Assembly: GCF_039555335.1 (NCBI RefSeq)
Contig: NC_092642.1
Coordinates: 11,916,243 to 11,980,242, forward strand
DNA: 64,000 nucleotides
Source of the DNA: Amphiura filiformis
Taxonomy: Eukaryota > Echinodermata > Ophiuroidea > Amphilepidida > Amphiuridae
Direction of reading: 5' to 3'
The notes under the pieces are model-generated. The model searched no databases. It had not been told where the DNA came from and saw nothing but the letters and a program-made list of their open reading frames with translations. Position 1 is the first letter of the stretch. Each line of letters opens with the position of its first letter. Shown here piece by piece: positions 10,750-21,649 of this stretch. The position numbers were made by a program, and so were the translations under genes.

Positions 10750-11620
10750 TCAGAACTGGATTATGCAGTCACATGATACATTACAAAATAAGTGAAAGAA
10801 CTGCAACAGTACAATGAACAGCTCGCCTGCATGTACCTTCATGCTTGAATGGATGTGACATGACTACAACAACGTGGTTAGTTGTTAATAATATCAAGAA
10901 TTATTGTTGATATTATCAGAAATTGAACTTAAAATGAAAAGCGAAAATTATGACATCACCAAAAATTTCCATTCCAAAGACCAGGTATAACTGATCTACC
11001 TAATATACAATCTCAGAAATAATTGTACGAAAACTTTGAAGGTTTAATTGGAGATTGTCCCCTTCTATATACCCTGGTACAATGTTGTAATGCACAATGT
11101 GCTCATCTTCACCATTATTTTTTCTCAACATTGATTGGGAAGGGGAGGGGTATACGGAAGATGAACATTGAGGCAACAGTCGCACAACATGCAATTAATA
11201 ATAATAGTTCCCAGTAACTCATATAATTAGTAAGTAAGTATTCAAATACATTTATTCTGAGTTTGCAGGCTACCAATATATAATCCCGGCCTATAATATA
11301 GCAAAATAAGTTTTCAATATTTAAATAGATTTTAGTTTCACACATACTTTGACAATATTTGAAATCATTTCAACAAAATATATACATGTATATGTCCATA
11401 TTCTTTCTTTGGAGTGTTTGGACCATGTGTCTGAAATAGCATTAACAATGGTTAGGTGGTTTATAGTAAAAACGGTATTGACCAAAAAATTATTGAACCA
11501 TTTTTGATGTATTTTGCCTAAATTTAAAATTGACATAAAAGGTTTGTTTTTTTGATAGATCACAAATTTTTTTTCATTGGTGAAAATTACGCCCGTTATT
11601 CCTTATGCGGCCAATACATG
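10750..11620. other. Gene-free stretch downstream of the ARM-TIR gene
   Basis: No gene recognised. The short open frames on both strands overlap each other and lack domains. Part may be alternative 3' UTR; another AATAAA on the minus strand lies at 11251-11256. Confidence 0.5.
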
Positions 11621-11623
11621 CGT

Positions 11624-11629
11624 TTTATT
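11624..11629 (-). terminator. Polyadenylation signal AATAAA of the ARM-TIR gene
   Basis: AATAAA on the minus strand about 70 bases after the TAA stop. Another AATAAA overlaps 11677-11682, very close to the stop. Which one is used is unknown. Confidence 0.45.
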
Positions 11630-11698
11630 GAACAAAATCAAAGACCCTAGATACAAAATCTCATCCAAGCTGAAGTTTTATTTCAGTTAAGACTCAAA

Positions 11699-12060
11699 TT
11701 ATTTCTGAAACAATTTTTTGAGGGCAACTGTAAACTTGAGACACACCTTGCCATTCATTTGATAATCTGATCTCATCTCGTCTTTGAATTTGTTTGCGTT
11801 GCTGCTGTACTCCTGGTACATTTCTTCAAGATGGGCGCCATCGAGGCCGTGCAGTGTATTACATAAGTTTTGTTTGTTTCTTTTGATTGATAGACAACAA
11901 CTCTGCTGGTTGCCCAGGTTCTCCCTCTTCAGCCAATCCTGGACATCCTTAGCAGTCCAGTTACTGACAGGTGACTTGGAACTTGGTGAAACAGGTGACG
12001 TGGAGTTTGGTGAGGGTGCAGCAGCATGGAAATTGGTTTCCTGTGTAGCTATGATTGGAC
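11699..12060 (-). CDS. ARM-TIR gene exon E (SAM-like module, stop)
   Basis: Acceptor TTTCAACAG. It encodes a Ser/Pro-rich spacer and then a SAM-like fold (NWTAKDVQDWLK, LHGLDGAHLEEMYQEY, CLKFTVALKKLFQK), ending in TAA at 11699-11701. The SAM-like call rests on motif pattern only; a TIR-associated helical module of another kind is possible. Confidence 0.75.
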
Positions 12061-15000
12061 CTGTTGAAATTAAATAAGTATATTTTACTAGTACTGGTTT
12101 CACATTATCTTAATATCACATTTGGTGAAATATAATATACTTTCTCACTATGAATCAAAGTCTGTATGGAAGGAGTTTATTGGCCCTTGTTATAATTTGT
12201 TTTGTGACTCCTTAGTTACAGTCAAAATGTAACGTTGTCTAGATTTTGAACAATACCTCATAATCCAAAAGCCAAATTTGATTATGTTAGTCAAATCCAA
12301 TATTATAACTTCACTCACAAATTCTTAGCTTTCACCATCTTGTCTGATGGCTTGATCACAGATGGTATGGTCAACTGCCATTAGAAAATTCATGTTTGCA
12401 AAGAGTTGTGACCACCACACAGTACACACACCCCACCCACTAGATTCTTGAGCACCCTGGGCCTGGCGAAAAACAATTTGGGTCAACAATCCTCTATAGC
12501 CCCTGCGAGTAACTGCTGTTTTTGCAAGCTGCCGTTGATTCCATGGCATCCCTGATTTTATCATTCATGTTAAAACTTTCATTCATGTTAAAACGGTGCT
12601 TTGCTAGTATTGGGTTTATAGAGGACTGATATTTTTTTCAACTGACCATTGCAAACAGTGGCGTAGATTTCTTTTTGACATTGGGGGGAATGGAGTTGGA
12701 AAAATATTCTTGAAGTATAGTCAATCCAGCATCTTTTGGAGACAGAATAAGTTCATGGTATAATTGGGCGAGAAAAGTAGAATAAATGCGCGCGATTCGC
12801 GCGAAAATTTGCACTTTTGGGGCTTAAATGGGCAAATATGAGGTTAATTTGGTCAGAAAGCCATTATCAGGCGTCAACATTGGGGGGTGTGATTGTATGG
12901 AGCATCCCATGGCAAAATATTGGGGGTATTCCCCATCCCCCCGGAATCTACGCCTATGATTGCAAAGAATTTTAAAAACAAATTAATTAGAAAGCTAGCA
13001 AGAACGTGCCCTGTATTGCTTTATCTACTGGAAACGTACCATCAGGTTCATCATCATGATCATGTGCTTTGGCATCTTGTGCTGATTCCGTCAAAGCTTT
13101 CAAGAGTGCTGACATTTCTGTTTCCATGAGATCCTCAGTGAAGAACTTGTAATAGAGCTTCGTTCCCAGTATAGCACCTAACCATCCATCTGGATCATAG
13201 CCTTCTTGTACAAGTAGTGGGATGACTTTCTTCTTCTTCTTGTATGCATACTCTGCTTCTGCAAATTAAACAGAAAAGCATGCAACGTTTCAATCTTTTT
13301 TTCACTGAGATTATTGTCATAATGATAAACTGAGATCATCATCTTCGTCATTCTGTAAGCTGTTGAACAATCACCAACTTCCTCCAGCTGCTGGGACCAG
13401 TGATGCATTAAATAATAAATTATGTCATTACTATTTTCGCTCTTATGTTTTGTTTTACTAAAATCTTATAGTTTGTTCATTAGGTACGGATCCAGAAAGT
13501 CAATCTGCCGGCAGGCCGAATCAAGAAAGATGTGCATTCATTTCAGGGACTATTTTAAAGTGCATGCCTCCTGGCACGTTTGTGCAATGAGATTAAAATT
13601 CCGTGCAGTAAGAATTAAAATTCCGTGCTTAAAATATTTCTATGCAATTCGGCAAACTCAATAGGGATGTTTTAATAGCACGTACACTAGGCCTATGGTT
13701 AATATCAAATTTTTCGCGCTGCGCGCACTTGACATTTCATTACCGTTTTCCTCGTGTTTCTAGAAAACTTTTCAAAGGGCTTCATGCATATTATACACAT
13801 AGATTGCGAACTGCTAGTATCGTCACCCCCTACGCTTTGCCAACGATTATGTTTACAACCTAAACAAGGCAGTTTTCCATTCCTACAAGTGAGCAAAGCG
13901 TTTAACTGCAGTAATTTCCCCTCAAAAATCATTTTGTTAGGCTTTAGACCATCAGGTTGCTTTTTTTAAATTCAATGTTAGGAATAATTTCGGGTTTGAT
14001 GGGGGGTGCTGGTTTTGCACATTTTGCCGGGACATTTTGAAATCACCCACACTTACAATGCTTGTATCGTTCCCCTTTCTCTTTGAATTGAACTTTTGAA
14101 ACTTTTGGTGTGAAAAGCGCTGTAAGGTTTAGATTTCATTTAAGAATATCAAAATTGAAATCAATTTACAAGCTAAATATCCATTAAGATCTATGATTAC
14201 ATAAGCAAATTACCTGTCCTGCAACTTTGACTGTCCTTGTACGTCTCTGACATGAACATGAGGATAACCTCTGATTTCTCTACAGCTTCGGCCATCGAGG
14301 TCAGGATATCATCTCCTATAGGTAGTAAAATATGTAAATACAAGTAGTAATGTATAAACGAGTCGATATACGTTTGTCCTTAGACAAAATTGTAACATCA
14401 ATGTTTTTCGCTGTATCTCTAAACATCCCCAGCAACATATCGTAGTAGAGGAAGAGACCTATTAATGTCTGGTGACTACATCTTTGTAACAAAGGTTTGA
14501 AAGTATTTTTGGCATGCTTGGCTGCCCTCTTCAAAATGTATATACGTATGTATTAGTCAATCACCAAAACGAATGGTACCGTAGGTGTGCGGAAAAGTGC
14601 TGTATCAACAATAACAAAGTTATGTGCCCAAAGATTTGCCTTTGGCATTCGCTTTCTTGATATATCACCAAAAATATCGAATTTGGGGAAAAACTCCACA
14701 AAAATATAAACCAAACATGAGCCTTGCAAGTTAAATACACGTTCGCACTTGGTGGTCTGGTCATTACCTGCCGCTGGGATTTGGGTAGGTCGTGTGTTCC
14801 CCTCTCCATGTACCAGTACTATTAGTTTGCCCCTATGCCAGCCCATAAATACAATTAAGAAAAAATAGTCTTACCCATGTGAGTGAGATCCATCCAAACT
14901 TTGAAACCGTTGTTGACCAAGTCATCTCTGATCTTTACTGCAATTTGTTGGGAATCCCACTGGTAGCTAACCATGACCTTGGTCGTGCTTGCTGTAGCCT

Positions 15001-16678
15001 GTCTTGGTTCATTAATGGTTTCTTCATATGATGGCGGAAGCTCTTGTTGAGTGCTCTCTCTTGTCGGCAAGTCTTCAGGTCGGTTGTCATTGATTTCCCA
15101 AAATGCAATACCACTGATCTTTCGAAGATTTCTGTTTGCAGATTTTCTCAGTTTATCCAACACTGCAAATTATGACATATTACTCGTGTTTATATTTAAT
15201 TATACAGTCCCCGATCATGTGAACGAATGTGATCATCGTTATGCAAAAATCAAAACTAGAGATTGAGAATTTTCAATTGATTGAAAATGGTGACAATTTT
15301 AACATTTCTAATAAGATGTCTCATCATATGCTTACTCAGACTGACAATTAGTTGCATATTTAAGCATGAGTATAAACGTCAGCTCAAAACCCACAAAATT
15401 TATTTTAAAAATCTTTAAATTGAAACCTCTATCCTTTTATGTCATACTAATTAGTTTGTTAGAAAAAAATCCGAACGTATCATGTTTTATTTCTTTAATA
15501 TCTAATTGCACTCTGACATCCCATTCGCTACTTGCACGGTTCCGCCATTATGCACTATGTGCGGGAGAGCCTCGAACTGGCAGCATACATGAAAGGAAGA
15601 ATTATGTAACCTTACACAGAACGTTATGACTAGTTCAATTCCCATTCATGTATGCTGCCAGTTCGAGGCTCTCCCGCACATAGTGCATAATGGCGGAACT
15701 GTGCAAGTAGCGAATTGATCTCGGCGGTTCCTCTCCCAATTTGTTTATGATATACTTACATGGAACTGCCTTTTGCAGTTGAGGAGATGTCCTGATTGAC
15801 TCCTTGAATGCCAGATTCCACACAGCTTCAGCAGCCACAGACTGATCCTTTTCATCAAAATCATCTTGCAGCATGCGCACTATGTTAGGAATACAGCCTT
15901 GCTTCTCAATCTCAAGTTTGTTACTGTCATTTATTGCCAAGTGATTTAGGCAATCAAGAAGCTCACCAGCACGTGCTCCAATTCCGCCTATTTGTGCACT
16001 ATGATCACTGGAGTTGACAGCTCTATGCAGCCACTGCACAAGAATAGCCACTCCTCCATCTGATGTTGCAAGAATAGCACTTTCTGCTTCATCAACAACA
16101 TACGCTAAGATAGTTAGAGAAACAACTCTGACCATAGCATTCTGGGATTTCAAGTATCTTTTGAAGATGGAAACTGCTCCTGCATCTCGGTATATTTTGC
16201 GGTTGCTGTTGCACAGAGAAATTGAATTGTCAAGAAGAAACAGCATGCCTTGTAGTAATCCCTGTATAGTTACAAATTCCTTTTGTTCAAAGTATTTTTC
16301 AAGCTTACCTAAGCCTGCAAACAGCAGAGGGATGCTTCCAAGTTTACCTAAATCAACAGCAAGCTCAGAGCAATAATCAGTAAAATTGAAGTAGGTGTTC
16401 AGCATGAGCTCCAAATTGGCAAATCCATCTTCTTCCCATTTTGTTCTCTCCAGGAAGCCACTCAATCCACTCCACATTTTACCAAACAGTTGACCAAAAC
16501 CTTGGCTCACCAGATATGACACCTTTTTGTGTTGGACACTACGATTTTCATATTCACAGACAGCTGTATATATTGCCAGAAGGGCGTTACCCACTTTGTG
16601 GGTTGTAAAATCATTGCACATCTTGAGATATTGAAGCGCTTTATCCAAATCTGGTTTGACTTCTTCCAAAGTTGCCAT
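11699..16678 (-). CDS. ARM-TIR-SAM-like protein (five coding exons)
   Basis: Five exons (16678-15760, 15162-14875, 14315-14214, 13258-13040, 12060-11699) join with GT-AG borders into an uninterrupted 629-codon frame. Residues about 1-306 are helical armadillo-like repeats (for example SVAAEAVWNLAF). Residues 307-367 are a linker. Residues 368-475 are a TIR domain with VSYQWDS, FKVWMDL, an SCRTEAEYA segment (candidate catalytic Glu437) and DGWLG. Residues about 544-627 form a SAM-like module beginning NWTAKDVQDWLK. The start ATG (16676-16678, context AACAATGG) follows a CAG acceptor. SARM1 has the order ARM-SAM-SAM-TIR; here TIR precedes the SAM-like part. A cytosolic NAD-cleaving or signalling role is inferred from the family. 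All four coding introns are phase 1. Confidence 0.88.
12656..12958. mobile_element. hAT-type MITE in ARM-TIR intron D-E
   Basis: It starts CAGTGGCGTAGATTTC and ends GGAATCTACGCCTATG. A perfect 8 bp duplication ATTGCAAA flanks it (12648-12655 and 12959-12966), the hallmark of hAT transposition. There is no transposase. Confidence 0.85.
13040..13258 (-). CDS. ARM-TIR gene exon D (end of TIR)
   Basis: Acceptor TTTGCAG, donor GTACGTTT. It encodes EAEYAYKKKKKVIPLL, GYDPDGWLGAILGTKLYYKF and an acidic/His-rich tail (AHDHDDEPD). Phase 1 at both ends. Confidence 0.85.
14214..14315 (-). CDS. ARM-TIR gene exon C (middle of TIR)
   Basis: 102 bases; acceptor CTATAG, donor GTAATTTG. It encodes DDILTSMAEAVEKSEV to YKDSQSCRT. 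The candidate catalytic Glu codon is split across this exon and the next. Confidence 0.85.
14875..15162 (-). CDS. ARM-TIR gene exon B (linker and TIR start)
   Basis: Acceptor TTTGCAG, donor GTAAGACT. It encodes residues 307-402 with the Pro/Glu-rich linker (PPSYEET) and the first TIR strand-helix (KVMVSYQWDS to VWMDLTHM). Phase 1 at both ends. Confidence 0.88.
15523..15715. mobile_element. MITE with long TIRs, copy 2, in ARM-TIR intron A-B
   Basis: Nearly identical to 9110-9303, differing at only a few positions. It lies about 45 bases from the exon A donor. Its hairpin would form in the pre-mRNA. Confidence 0.85.
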
Positions 16679-16704
16679 TGTTAGTGATAACTGTTCAGAT
16701 ATAT
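15760..16704 (-). CDS. ARM-TIR gene exon A (5' UTR end, ATG, ARM repeats)
   Basis: The acceptor ATTACAG precedes 16704, the ATG is at 16678-16676, and the donor after 15760 is GTAAGTAT. It encodes residues 1-306 plus one base (phase 1). One long exon carries the whole ARM region, which is unusual for vertebrate ARM genes. About 26 bases of 5' UTR are in this exon, so a further upstream leader is expected. Confidence 0.85.
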
Positions 16705-16789
16705 CTGTAATTTTAGAAACCAAAAAGTGACTTACGTGTTGTTCAAGTAACATACTTTTTATTTTGTAATTTTGTGTGCAATCAATATA

Positions 16790-16950
16790 TCGACATGTGG
16801 AGGGGGCCACTTTCATGTGGAAGTGCCGGGTATATTTGCCTGTCAAAAGACCCATTTTTTGAAGTTGAACTTAGCCAATGACCCCCTTTTTAATGTTCTA
16901 TCTGATAACCCCCCCGTTTTTCTAGGTTCCGCTACCTCATCACATCTAGT
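16790..16950. repeat. Dispersed repeat related to 19.6 kb
   Basis: It contains AATGACCCCCTTTTT and GATAACCCCCCCGTTTTTCT. These are inverted matches to the AAAAAAGGGGGGTCATTGGG units at 19637-19740. Confidence 0.45.
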
Positions 16951-17027
16951 TTTCTAGAATTATATCATCAAAATGCCATAATGCAGAATAATAAAGTTTA
17001 TTGTATCTATACAATAAACATATTTAC

Positions 17028-17170
17028 CTCCTGTGAAAGAGACTAACCCTGGTCCAAAGCTTGTGTGTGGACAAATCAATATGGTTGATTTATTCATTGG
17101 TTGCCTAGTAATGGCTTTATGCAAGGGCCAATGAGGTTTAGGGTCTATTGTTTGAAGTAGCCAATGGGAA
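17028..17170 (-). promoter_or_regulatory. Possible promoter/leader exon of the ARM-TIR gene
   Basis: On the minus strand CAGGAG is followed by GTAAATAT at 17027, a plausible donor that would splice to the acceptor at 16705. Three CCAAT boxes lie just upstream (17096-17100 inverted, 17128-17132, 17161-17165). No TATA box is obvious. The transcription start is not known. Confidence 0.35.
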
Positions 17171-17687
17171 GTGGTCAATAACCTTCTGACACTGCCAGTT
17201 GGTCAGGGATTAAGCACATTTGCTATCTGTCATGGAAGGAGTAAGGTTGGGTCTCCAATGTGAAGAAAATTTTTCTAACACAGAATTATTTCCATGGAAG
17301 GGAAAACTTATTCTTTTCAAGGAAATAGTATTTGCTTTTATAATGATATAATCAGAGGTAGTTAGAACTAAATGATAGCTATAAATTATTCTGAACGAAG
17401 GAAGCATGATCGCAAAATATGTCGGCAACTAGTGTCTAGAAACACTGATGACAGGAATGGCAGCCGGCCGTCATGGGAACACAAAATATTTAGCACCTTG
17501 ATGGATTTTTGAAATTTAGGGGTGCAGAATTTTGAACCGATCGGGAAGGCAAGACGTAGCTCATCCAGCAAAATCTGCAGCAGTCAAGGCTGTTAATTAC
17601 CGAATGCTGAATCTTTCAGCGGAAATGGAAGGTGTAAATGAAACCCCAGGCGAGCATCCATGCAGCAGCTAGCAGCGAGTCACAGCA

Positions 17688-17846
17688 ATGAGTGCATGGG
17701 ATCGATTTGTCGATCACGGTCGGATGATGGCGAAATCTGCGTGTTGGGATCAAGTATTGCAATTTGGGAAGGCCAGCTGGGCAAACACCGGTTACAACTG
17801 TGATTATGTACATGGATACTTGCTTGGACATGGACGTCAAAACGGG
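17688..17846 (+). CDS. Possible short first coding exon, unrecognised protein
   Basis: The ATG at 17688 (CACAGCAATGA) follows an in-frame TAG at 17670 and opens a 53-codon frame up to GGG|GTGAGC at 17847. If not spliced it ends at a TAA after 57 codons. The encoded peptide (MSAWDRFVDHGRMM, then FGKASWANTGYNCDYVHGYL) is of normal composition, rich in Trp, Gly and aromatic residues, and unlike the low-complexity shadows nearby. I do not recognise the family and found no following exon. It is divergent from the ARM-TIR gene, with the CCAAT cluster between them. Confidence 0.3.
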
Positions 17847-17861
17847 GTGAGCAAATTTTAA

Positions 17862-19009
17862 GTAAAGTTAAAATTAATTATAAACATGGACTCTATCGAG
17901 TTCTGAAACTCCACTACTTGCGAAGTTGCTGGATTAAATAGGCTCTACTCTTGATCAATTTCAAATTCATGAGTGATTAATTAGTTGCGGTCATGTGATC
18001 ATAACATCTTTTTACTTTGTGTACGAGAGATAAAAATTATCATGAATGGAAAAAATAAATAAATAAATAAATAAAATAAAATTGGAAGATTAGTATCCTG
18101 AATAATTCGGATGGTTTAGGTAGGGAAATTTGGTTGGGTTGGGAGAACATGGGCGTTGCAAAATAAAAAAGGGTGCAGGTGCCACTGCTGATGTGATAAT
18201 TGTTTTGTCAGAATTCAAGAATATTTAATTAGTTGCAATCATGTGATCCACTGGATCAAAAAATTGAATGAGATCTCAAATAAAATACTGGACAAATTAT
18301 TGGGGGCATGAATAAGTCATAGTGTGTGTCAGGTAGGGAGAATTTGTCAGGCAATCAACCCGGGATGTGATCATGACAGTTTGGCTTTGGAAAAAAATGA
18401 ATCAGATAACAATAAAATATTGGGCAAATTATTTGTGCCATGAATAATTCATACTGTCAGGTAGAGAGAATATATCAGACAATGAAGTACTTGACTAGGT
18501 AAGAAGTGAGGGCACCCAGACCATATAGTAATTAAATTTTTTATTGGTTTGGTAATCAAACATTTTGGCTAGGGTGAGGTTTGTGCCTTCAATTAAACAT
18601 GTTAAAGGGTTCCTTGGAGCCAGGGTTTTGGAGAACTGGGCAAGGCAACATTTAAAAGGGGTGCCACTGCCACGGTGACGTGTTTTTACCAAATTAGTGA
18701 ATGTATAGGTAATTAGATGCATTCATAAGATTGACAGGGTGCATGTGATCATATAAATAAATACCCTTTTTCAAGGGGAGAATTTCCCCTTTTTTGAATG
18801 AATTCAAAATAAATTTGCAGAGCGAACAGAGCAAAAAGAGGTCAGAGGTAGAGGGTTGTTGGTTCATGAAATTTGGGGGTGACCACGGAAACTGGACAAA
18901 AAACGTCAAGGTAAATCCGGGTTCATCAGGGTTCAAACTGGTATAAATTTTCGTAGGTTCATGAAATTTGGTTAGGGTTAGTTTGGGGTTATTCGGGGTC
19001 AGATCGCCA
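17862..19009. repeat. Degenerate repeat region
   Basis: Diverged repeats recur: TTAGTTGC.(A/G)TCATGTGATC (near 17983 and 18230), CATGAATAA(G/T)TCATA (near 18308 and 18441), TCAGGTAG(G/A)GAGAAT and GGTGC(A)GGTGCCACTGC. An (AATA)n run lies at about 18052-18080. No gene seen. Confidence 0.45.
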
Positions 19010-19310
19010 TATATAAGTAAAAGAAGCGGCTGATTTTATCCATATGTTTAAAAACTTTAAAAAATTTGTAATACTCAATTCAGAGGTTTTTTCTGTGAAC
19101 AACAGTATATATTAGGTGCATTGAGAATGTCTATAGTCCCTTTTGGCAAAGCAGGCACAGTCATTTCATGACGTCAACTTTTTTCTAAGTCAAATCTGTC
19201 TCGTTCGAAGGAACTCATCGCTTAAGTTGGTTTTTGCAGAATATCACTTTTAAACGTCTTATTTCATTCTCAAAATATTAGCTTGCCAATGATATGATGT
19301 TGTCTGAGCA
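19010..19310. repeat. Inverted partial copy of the 8.4 kb TTAA element
   Basis: AGAAGCGGCTGATTTTATCC through TTCGAAGGAACTCATCGCTT to TAGCTTGCCAATGATATGAT matches 8410-8740 in reverse orientation with scattered substitutions. Confidence 0.75.
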
Positions 19311-19636
19311 ATATATATGACCATTGAATGCCATTAATTATATCGTTACAATGGCCGACAATCTCATTTTTTGGGAACAAAGGATAGATATATAGATACT
19401 GGTATGCAAAATGCGTTGGCTTGGCAGCCAAAGCAAAGTTGCCATATTGTGTGTAATTATTGAGTTAGGCACCGCAGGTAGCCTAACTCGCTAGTATGTT
19501 TTGTCATTTCTATCGTTTATTATATGACTATTATACATTGAGTGCTTTACGGCAAGTTTCGGCATAATTTTGAAAAAATGGAGCAAAATTTGTAAGTTTC
19601 GGCATTATTTTGTTGCATTTTGATGATGCTATTCTA

Positions 19637-19740
19637 GGAAATCTAGAAAAAAAGGGGGTTATTGGGTAGCCGCAACCAAAAAAAAGGGGGTCATTGGGTA
19701 GCAGCAACTAAAAAAAAGGGGGGTCATTGGGTATGACTTT
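19637..19740. repeat. Short tandem repeat, about three units
   Basis: Three successive units of about 35 bases of the form A(7-8)GGGGG(G)TTATTGGGTAG or A(8)GGGGGGTCATTGGGTA. Confidence 0.7.
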
Positions 19741-20665
19741 AAAAGTGTTTAATAGTAATAATTCGTAACTAATAAATTTGAGAAATAGTGCATGAGAAAT
19801 TGAACGAAATATATCAAATATCCAGATTACTTTCCTGAATGTTTCCGGCTTCAGGAAAGTAGGATTAATGTATATGCACTTTTCTAAGGAATTTATACTA
19901 AAGGATTGACAATACAATAAATGTATAACTTCTCTTGAGAAGTTTTCTCTTGAAAAGTTAAGCCAAGTTTGATGTATTATAACGGTACCCTTTGGGTCCG
20001 TATTTTATTGGATAAGCTGAAGTTAAATCCAATTCTGGTTTACAAATAAATGGAGATACTCCTGACGGATATGCCAGCAAAACTTTTGAGTAAAATGTGC
20101 CTTATTTCATCTGGGGGTAAAATTCTCTTATTTGAGCAAATATGTATTGTAAATTTGGCAAAATTGTAAAAAAAAATGTTTTTGCTAATTTTGTTGTCAA
20201 TTTTCTACACAATAATCATCCCTTTTTTAAACGTTTCTACCCACTTTTAAACGTTTATTATTACCGATACGCCTACTACTTCTCGACGCCACCATTAGTC
20301 AGATGAATGAAGAAGTCCGGTGTTTCTTGACGCAATATAGCATAGTAAGTTGCGTTTTACTTCCCGTTTTTTGATTTATTTACAACTTATATATATGATC
20401 TATGATTAATCTACATCAAGACGTACCGCTTTCTTTATAAATCTTAACTTAATCCTTACCAAGGGGGAAAATTTAGTATTTGCTGTTCTCATACCACTCA
20501 TGAGTACCATTTTGGTCAAGCATTTTGACACCACTGCTGATGTTTACCAATTTGTTAAAATCGTTAAATCCTAGTTGCCATTTTACCATTCCAAGAGGTA
20601 ATGGCTTTTATTGTGTGCTACATGAGCAAAACCCAATTTTGCACAAAAATTATGAATTCTGTTTA
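19741..20665. other. Non-coding stretch, no gene seen
   Basis: AT-rich, with no repeat structure, splice-flanked open frame or RNA gene that I can support. Confidence 0.5.
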
Positions 20666-20669
20666 TTCA

Positions 20670-20727
20670 TAATTCTCTTATCCTCTCTCTCTCCTTTCTC
20701 TCTCACGTCCCCCTCACCTCCCATTAA
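20670..20727. repeat. Polypyrimidine tract
   Basis: CTCTTATCCTCTCTCTCTCC and following C/T-only sequence immediately downstream (minus-strand sense) of the donor at 20763. Confidence 0.7.
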
Positions 20728-20763
20728 TATCCTTTTACACAATTTGCAATATAAACAACTTAC

Positions 20764-20960
20764 CTCAGACTTTCACAGTTTAGTACTATAGCTTGGTAGA
20801 ATTAGTGTTCACCAGATCTTGTAACTTTCCTTCTCATTCATATACCAGGTACATGTAACTTGCCAGACACACACCGCCAGTGGCTAGGTTTTTGTGAAGA
20901 ATGGTTACCCAAGCTTTATAGCTAACAGTTCATTGTCATTAATTTCTATGAAAATGAAAT
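20764..20960 (-). promoter_or_regulatory. Leader-exon-like segment, copy 1 (TATA box plus splice donor)
   Basis: On the minus strand a TATAAAGC box (20915-20920) is followed by AAGCTTGGGTAACCATTCT and, about 150 bases on, by GTCTGAG|GTAAGTTG (exon end 20764). A second version lies at 23596-23790. No ATG-initiated domain is present, so a non-coding first exon is the simplest reading; a dispersed repeat is the alternative. Confidence 0.35.
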
Positions 20961-21066
20961 GAAAATGAAATTCAATACTACAATAAGACCTAAGTTCAAT
21001 CTTGTTATATATATAGTTCACAGTCACCATGCATGAATTCACTGAAAGCTCGGACAAGTAATAGTA

Positions 21067-21464
21067 GGTACTTTAACGCATAACCCCAAACGTAACTAAA
21101 TAACTGATGATGCTGTGAAACATATGAATTTTTACAATTGACCGCTCCGTTTTTGAAATAAAAGAATTTTACGAAACTACCTAATTTTCCATCATTTCCA
21201 CAGAGTCAATATCTATCTGACAACAGACACATGCGCGTGGGGCTTTGAGACGAATTATTAAATAAAGATAGCGTTAGCACTCAATATAGATCATCGATTG
21301 ATATTTGAATCCGTGGAAAGGCTTGAAAATGAGATAGTTTCGTCAAATTCTTATATTTCAAGAACGGTATGGTCAATAGTCAAAATTCAAAAAGTATGTG
21401 ATAGCTGATTATTCCTCAACCACACCAAGTATTTAGTTACGTTTAGTTGTGGCGTTAAAATACC
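21067..21464. mobile_element. MITE with imperfect TIRs
   Basis: It starts GGTACTTTAACGCATAACC and ends with an inverted version (GGCGTTAAAATACC). The internal word AAACGTAACTAAATA is shared by both arms, and the CTACC..ATTTTC and GAAAATGAGATAG interiors are also complementary. No clear target duplication. Confidence 0.7.
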
Positions 21465-21649
21465 CAACAATTAAGTTTCCGACGATACAGTTCTTTCAGG
21501 GACACCCTGTATAACTTAGGTTGTCTTCTTTCAGAATCTTCCGGGTGAGGGTTTTGAGAAAATCAAGACGTCGTACAAAAATGGCCGCCATTTTATATTA
21601 TGGGATATAACTTCCTTTTAGATTCAATCCAGAATGGTGATTTTGGTGT

